Origin: Halanaerobium sp964649895
Lineage (GTDB): Bacteria > Bacillota > Halanaerobiia > Halanaerobiales > Halanaerobiaceae
Length of the DNA stretch: 5,935 bases
Direction of reading: 5' to 3'
Assembly: GCA_964649895.1 (NCBI GenBank)
Contig: CAZYRX010000082.1
Span: 1 to 5,935 of the forward strand
Below the pieces are notes generated by a model. It saw only the letters and a list, made by a program, of their open reading frames with translations. It was not told the origin of the DNA and did not search any database. Below, one piece after another: positions 5,245 through 5,935 of the stretch (positions within the stretch are counted from its first letter, which is position 1; every line of letters starts with the position of its first letter). The position numbers were made by a program, and so were the translations under genes.

Positions 5245-5781
5245 TTTAGTATAGATGTTTATACTGATTATATGCGGGGGATCGTCGGGGCTCCAAGAAC
5301 CGAAGAACTGGGAAATGTTATTGCAGGTAAAGATGAATTTAAATTTTCATTAAAACTTGATATAAAAGATTTAAAAGATAAGTGTAAGATGATTCTTAAA
5401 AGATTTAATAGTGATAAATATAAAGAAAACTATGACTGGTATGATCATTTAAAAGCAATTGAAGATCCACCAGTAATTGGAAAACTAAAAAATAGAAAAA
5501 TTTATATTCACAGGGATAACGAAGATAACGAAACCTGGAAAGTCTATAACTGCATTATTTTTGAACAAACTGAAGATCAAACTCTCTATATTTTAACTAA
5601 TGGAAACTGGTTTGAAGTTGATAATGATTTTGTTAAAGAAGTAGATCAGTATTTAGAAGAAGTACCGAAATCATCCATTATATTACCTGATTATGATCAT
5701 GATAATAAGGATTTTAGTTACCATTTACTTATTTATTATTTTGCCAGTTATGACTTAAAGTTGTATAATAGATATAGATAG
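5245..5781 (+). pseudogene. TIGR04141/DUF6119 family protein remnant, truncated at both ends with internal deletion
   Basis: Homology-like sequence begins before any start codon. FSIDVYTDYMRGIVGAPR (from 5245) corresponds to the mid-protein segment of the sporadically distributed TIGR04141/DUF6119 family (about 500-550 residues), whose members read like D-x-L-R-G-V-T-G-T-P. The frame continues with ELGNVIAGKDEFKFSL and KYKENYDWYDHLKAIEDPP. Near 5482-5490, IGKL jumps directly to KNRKIYIHRD, then WKVYNCIIFE, YILTNGNWFEVDNDFV and VPKSSIILPDYD. In the family about 100 residues normally separate these blocks. The frame then ends at TAG 5779-5781 without the usual C-terminal region. ATG 5272 is the only in-frame methionine near the start and has no ribosome-binding site. 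The biochemical function of the family is not known to me. Confidence 0.7.
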
Positions 5782-5860
5782 CGTTCGGACGATAATTTTA
5801 TGTATTAAGGGTTATAACTCAGCAATTATAGATATATCTAAAGAAGATGGAAAAAATTTC

Positions 5861-5889
5861 TTGCTATATCTTTAAATTTATAATATAAT
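5861..5889 (+). promoter_or_regulatory. Promoter of the gene leaving the right edge
   Basis: TTGCTA (5861-5866, 4 of 6) and a perfect TATAAT (5884-5889) are spaced by 17 bp and lie 26 bp before the ATG at 5916. The short leader has room for little more than the ribosome-binding site. Confidence 0.65.
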
Positions 5890-5915
5890 TATTATAAGCT
5901 GAAGGAGTGATAATT

Positions 5916-5935
5916 ATGGAGCTAATTAATTTTAA
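5916..5935 (+). CDS. Start of a gene continuing beyond the window
   Basis: AAGGAGTGA (5902-5910) stands five bases before ATG 5916, and a consensus-like promoter lies just upstream. Only six codons (MELINF) are visible, too few to name a product. Confidence 0.7.

Noticed and set aside
5759..5875. Open stretch ending in KEDGKNFLLYL before the last promoter
   Set aside because: It has no start codon or ribosome-binding site and overlaps the -35 region; it could be a gene relic, but I recognise no family.

Overview
The DNA is strongly AT-rich (about 30% GC by eye). It has strong AGGAGG-type ribosome-binding sites, some TTG start codons and plus-strand genes throughout. This suggests a low-GC Firmicute/clostridia-like bacterium; a Halanaerobiales relative is possible, but that is a guess from codon style and gene repertoire. 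The window reads as an accessory 'defence/toxin-antitoxin graveyard', with a few intact genes standing between genes that carry visible lesions.

Layout. At 1-102 is the C-terminus of an XRE-type DNA-binding protein followed by a terminator. From about 159 to 364 is the right end of an IS21-family element: the last 29 residues of an IstB-like helper, then tandem 23-bp terminal repeats ending in ..TATACA. Twelve bases later starts a UvrD/Rep-type helicase reading frame (376-1215). It keeps Walker A, DEVQD and motifs V/VI but lacks the segment between motif II and motif V, as if about 80 or more codons were removed in frame. It may be the relic of a Gabija-like helicase gene.

The most interesting block is 1309-2679. 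A good promoter leads to an ADP-ribosyltransferase-like toxin (1383-2069), then a small antitoxin-like gene (2084-2296). The latter runs into a SecB-like chaperone sequence in another frame (to 2550), and the block ends at a strong terminator. This is the gene order of a toxin-antitoxin-chaperone (TAC) system of the CmdTAC kind. Adding one A to the five-A run at 2276-2280 would join the antitoxin N-terminus and the SecB-like domain into one 155-residue frame. The antitoxin's own C-terminus and the start of the chaperone therefore appear fused or deleted, with a frameshift on top.

A second toxin-antitoxin locus follows. It has a 20-bp perfect palindrome, a near-consensus promoter with an inverted repeat over its -10, a decayed MqsR-like toxin (2840-3073, missing start, internal stop) and an intact MqsA-type zinc-finger/HTH/Panacea antitoxin (3095-4084). 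Close behind is an intact DUF6765 putative metal-dependent hydrolase (4131-5237). Next comes a multiply deleted remnant of a TIGR04141/DUF6119 protein (5245-5781). At the right edge are a promoter, ribosome-binding site and start codon of a gene that leaves the window.

All family names come from recognising motifs by eye; no database search was possible. The two toxin-antitoxin loci are damaged on opposite sides: the first keeps its toxin and loses antitoxin/chaperone sequence, the second loses its toxin and keeps its antitoxin.
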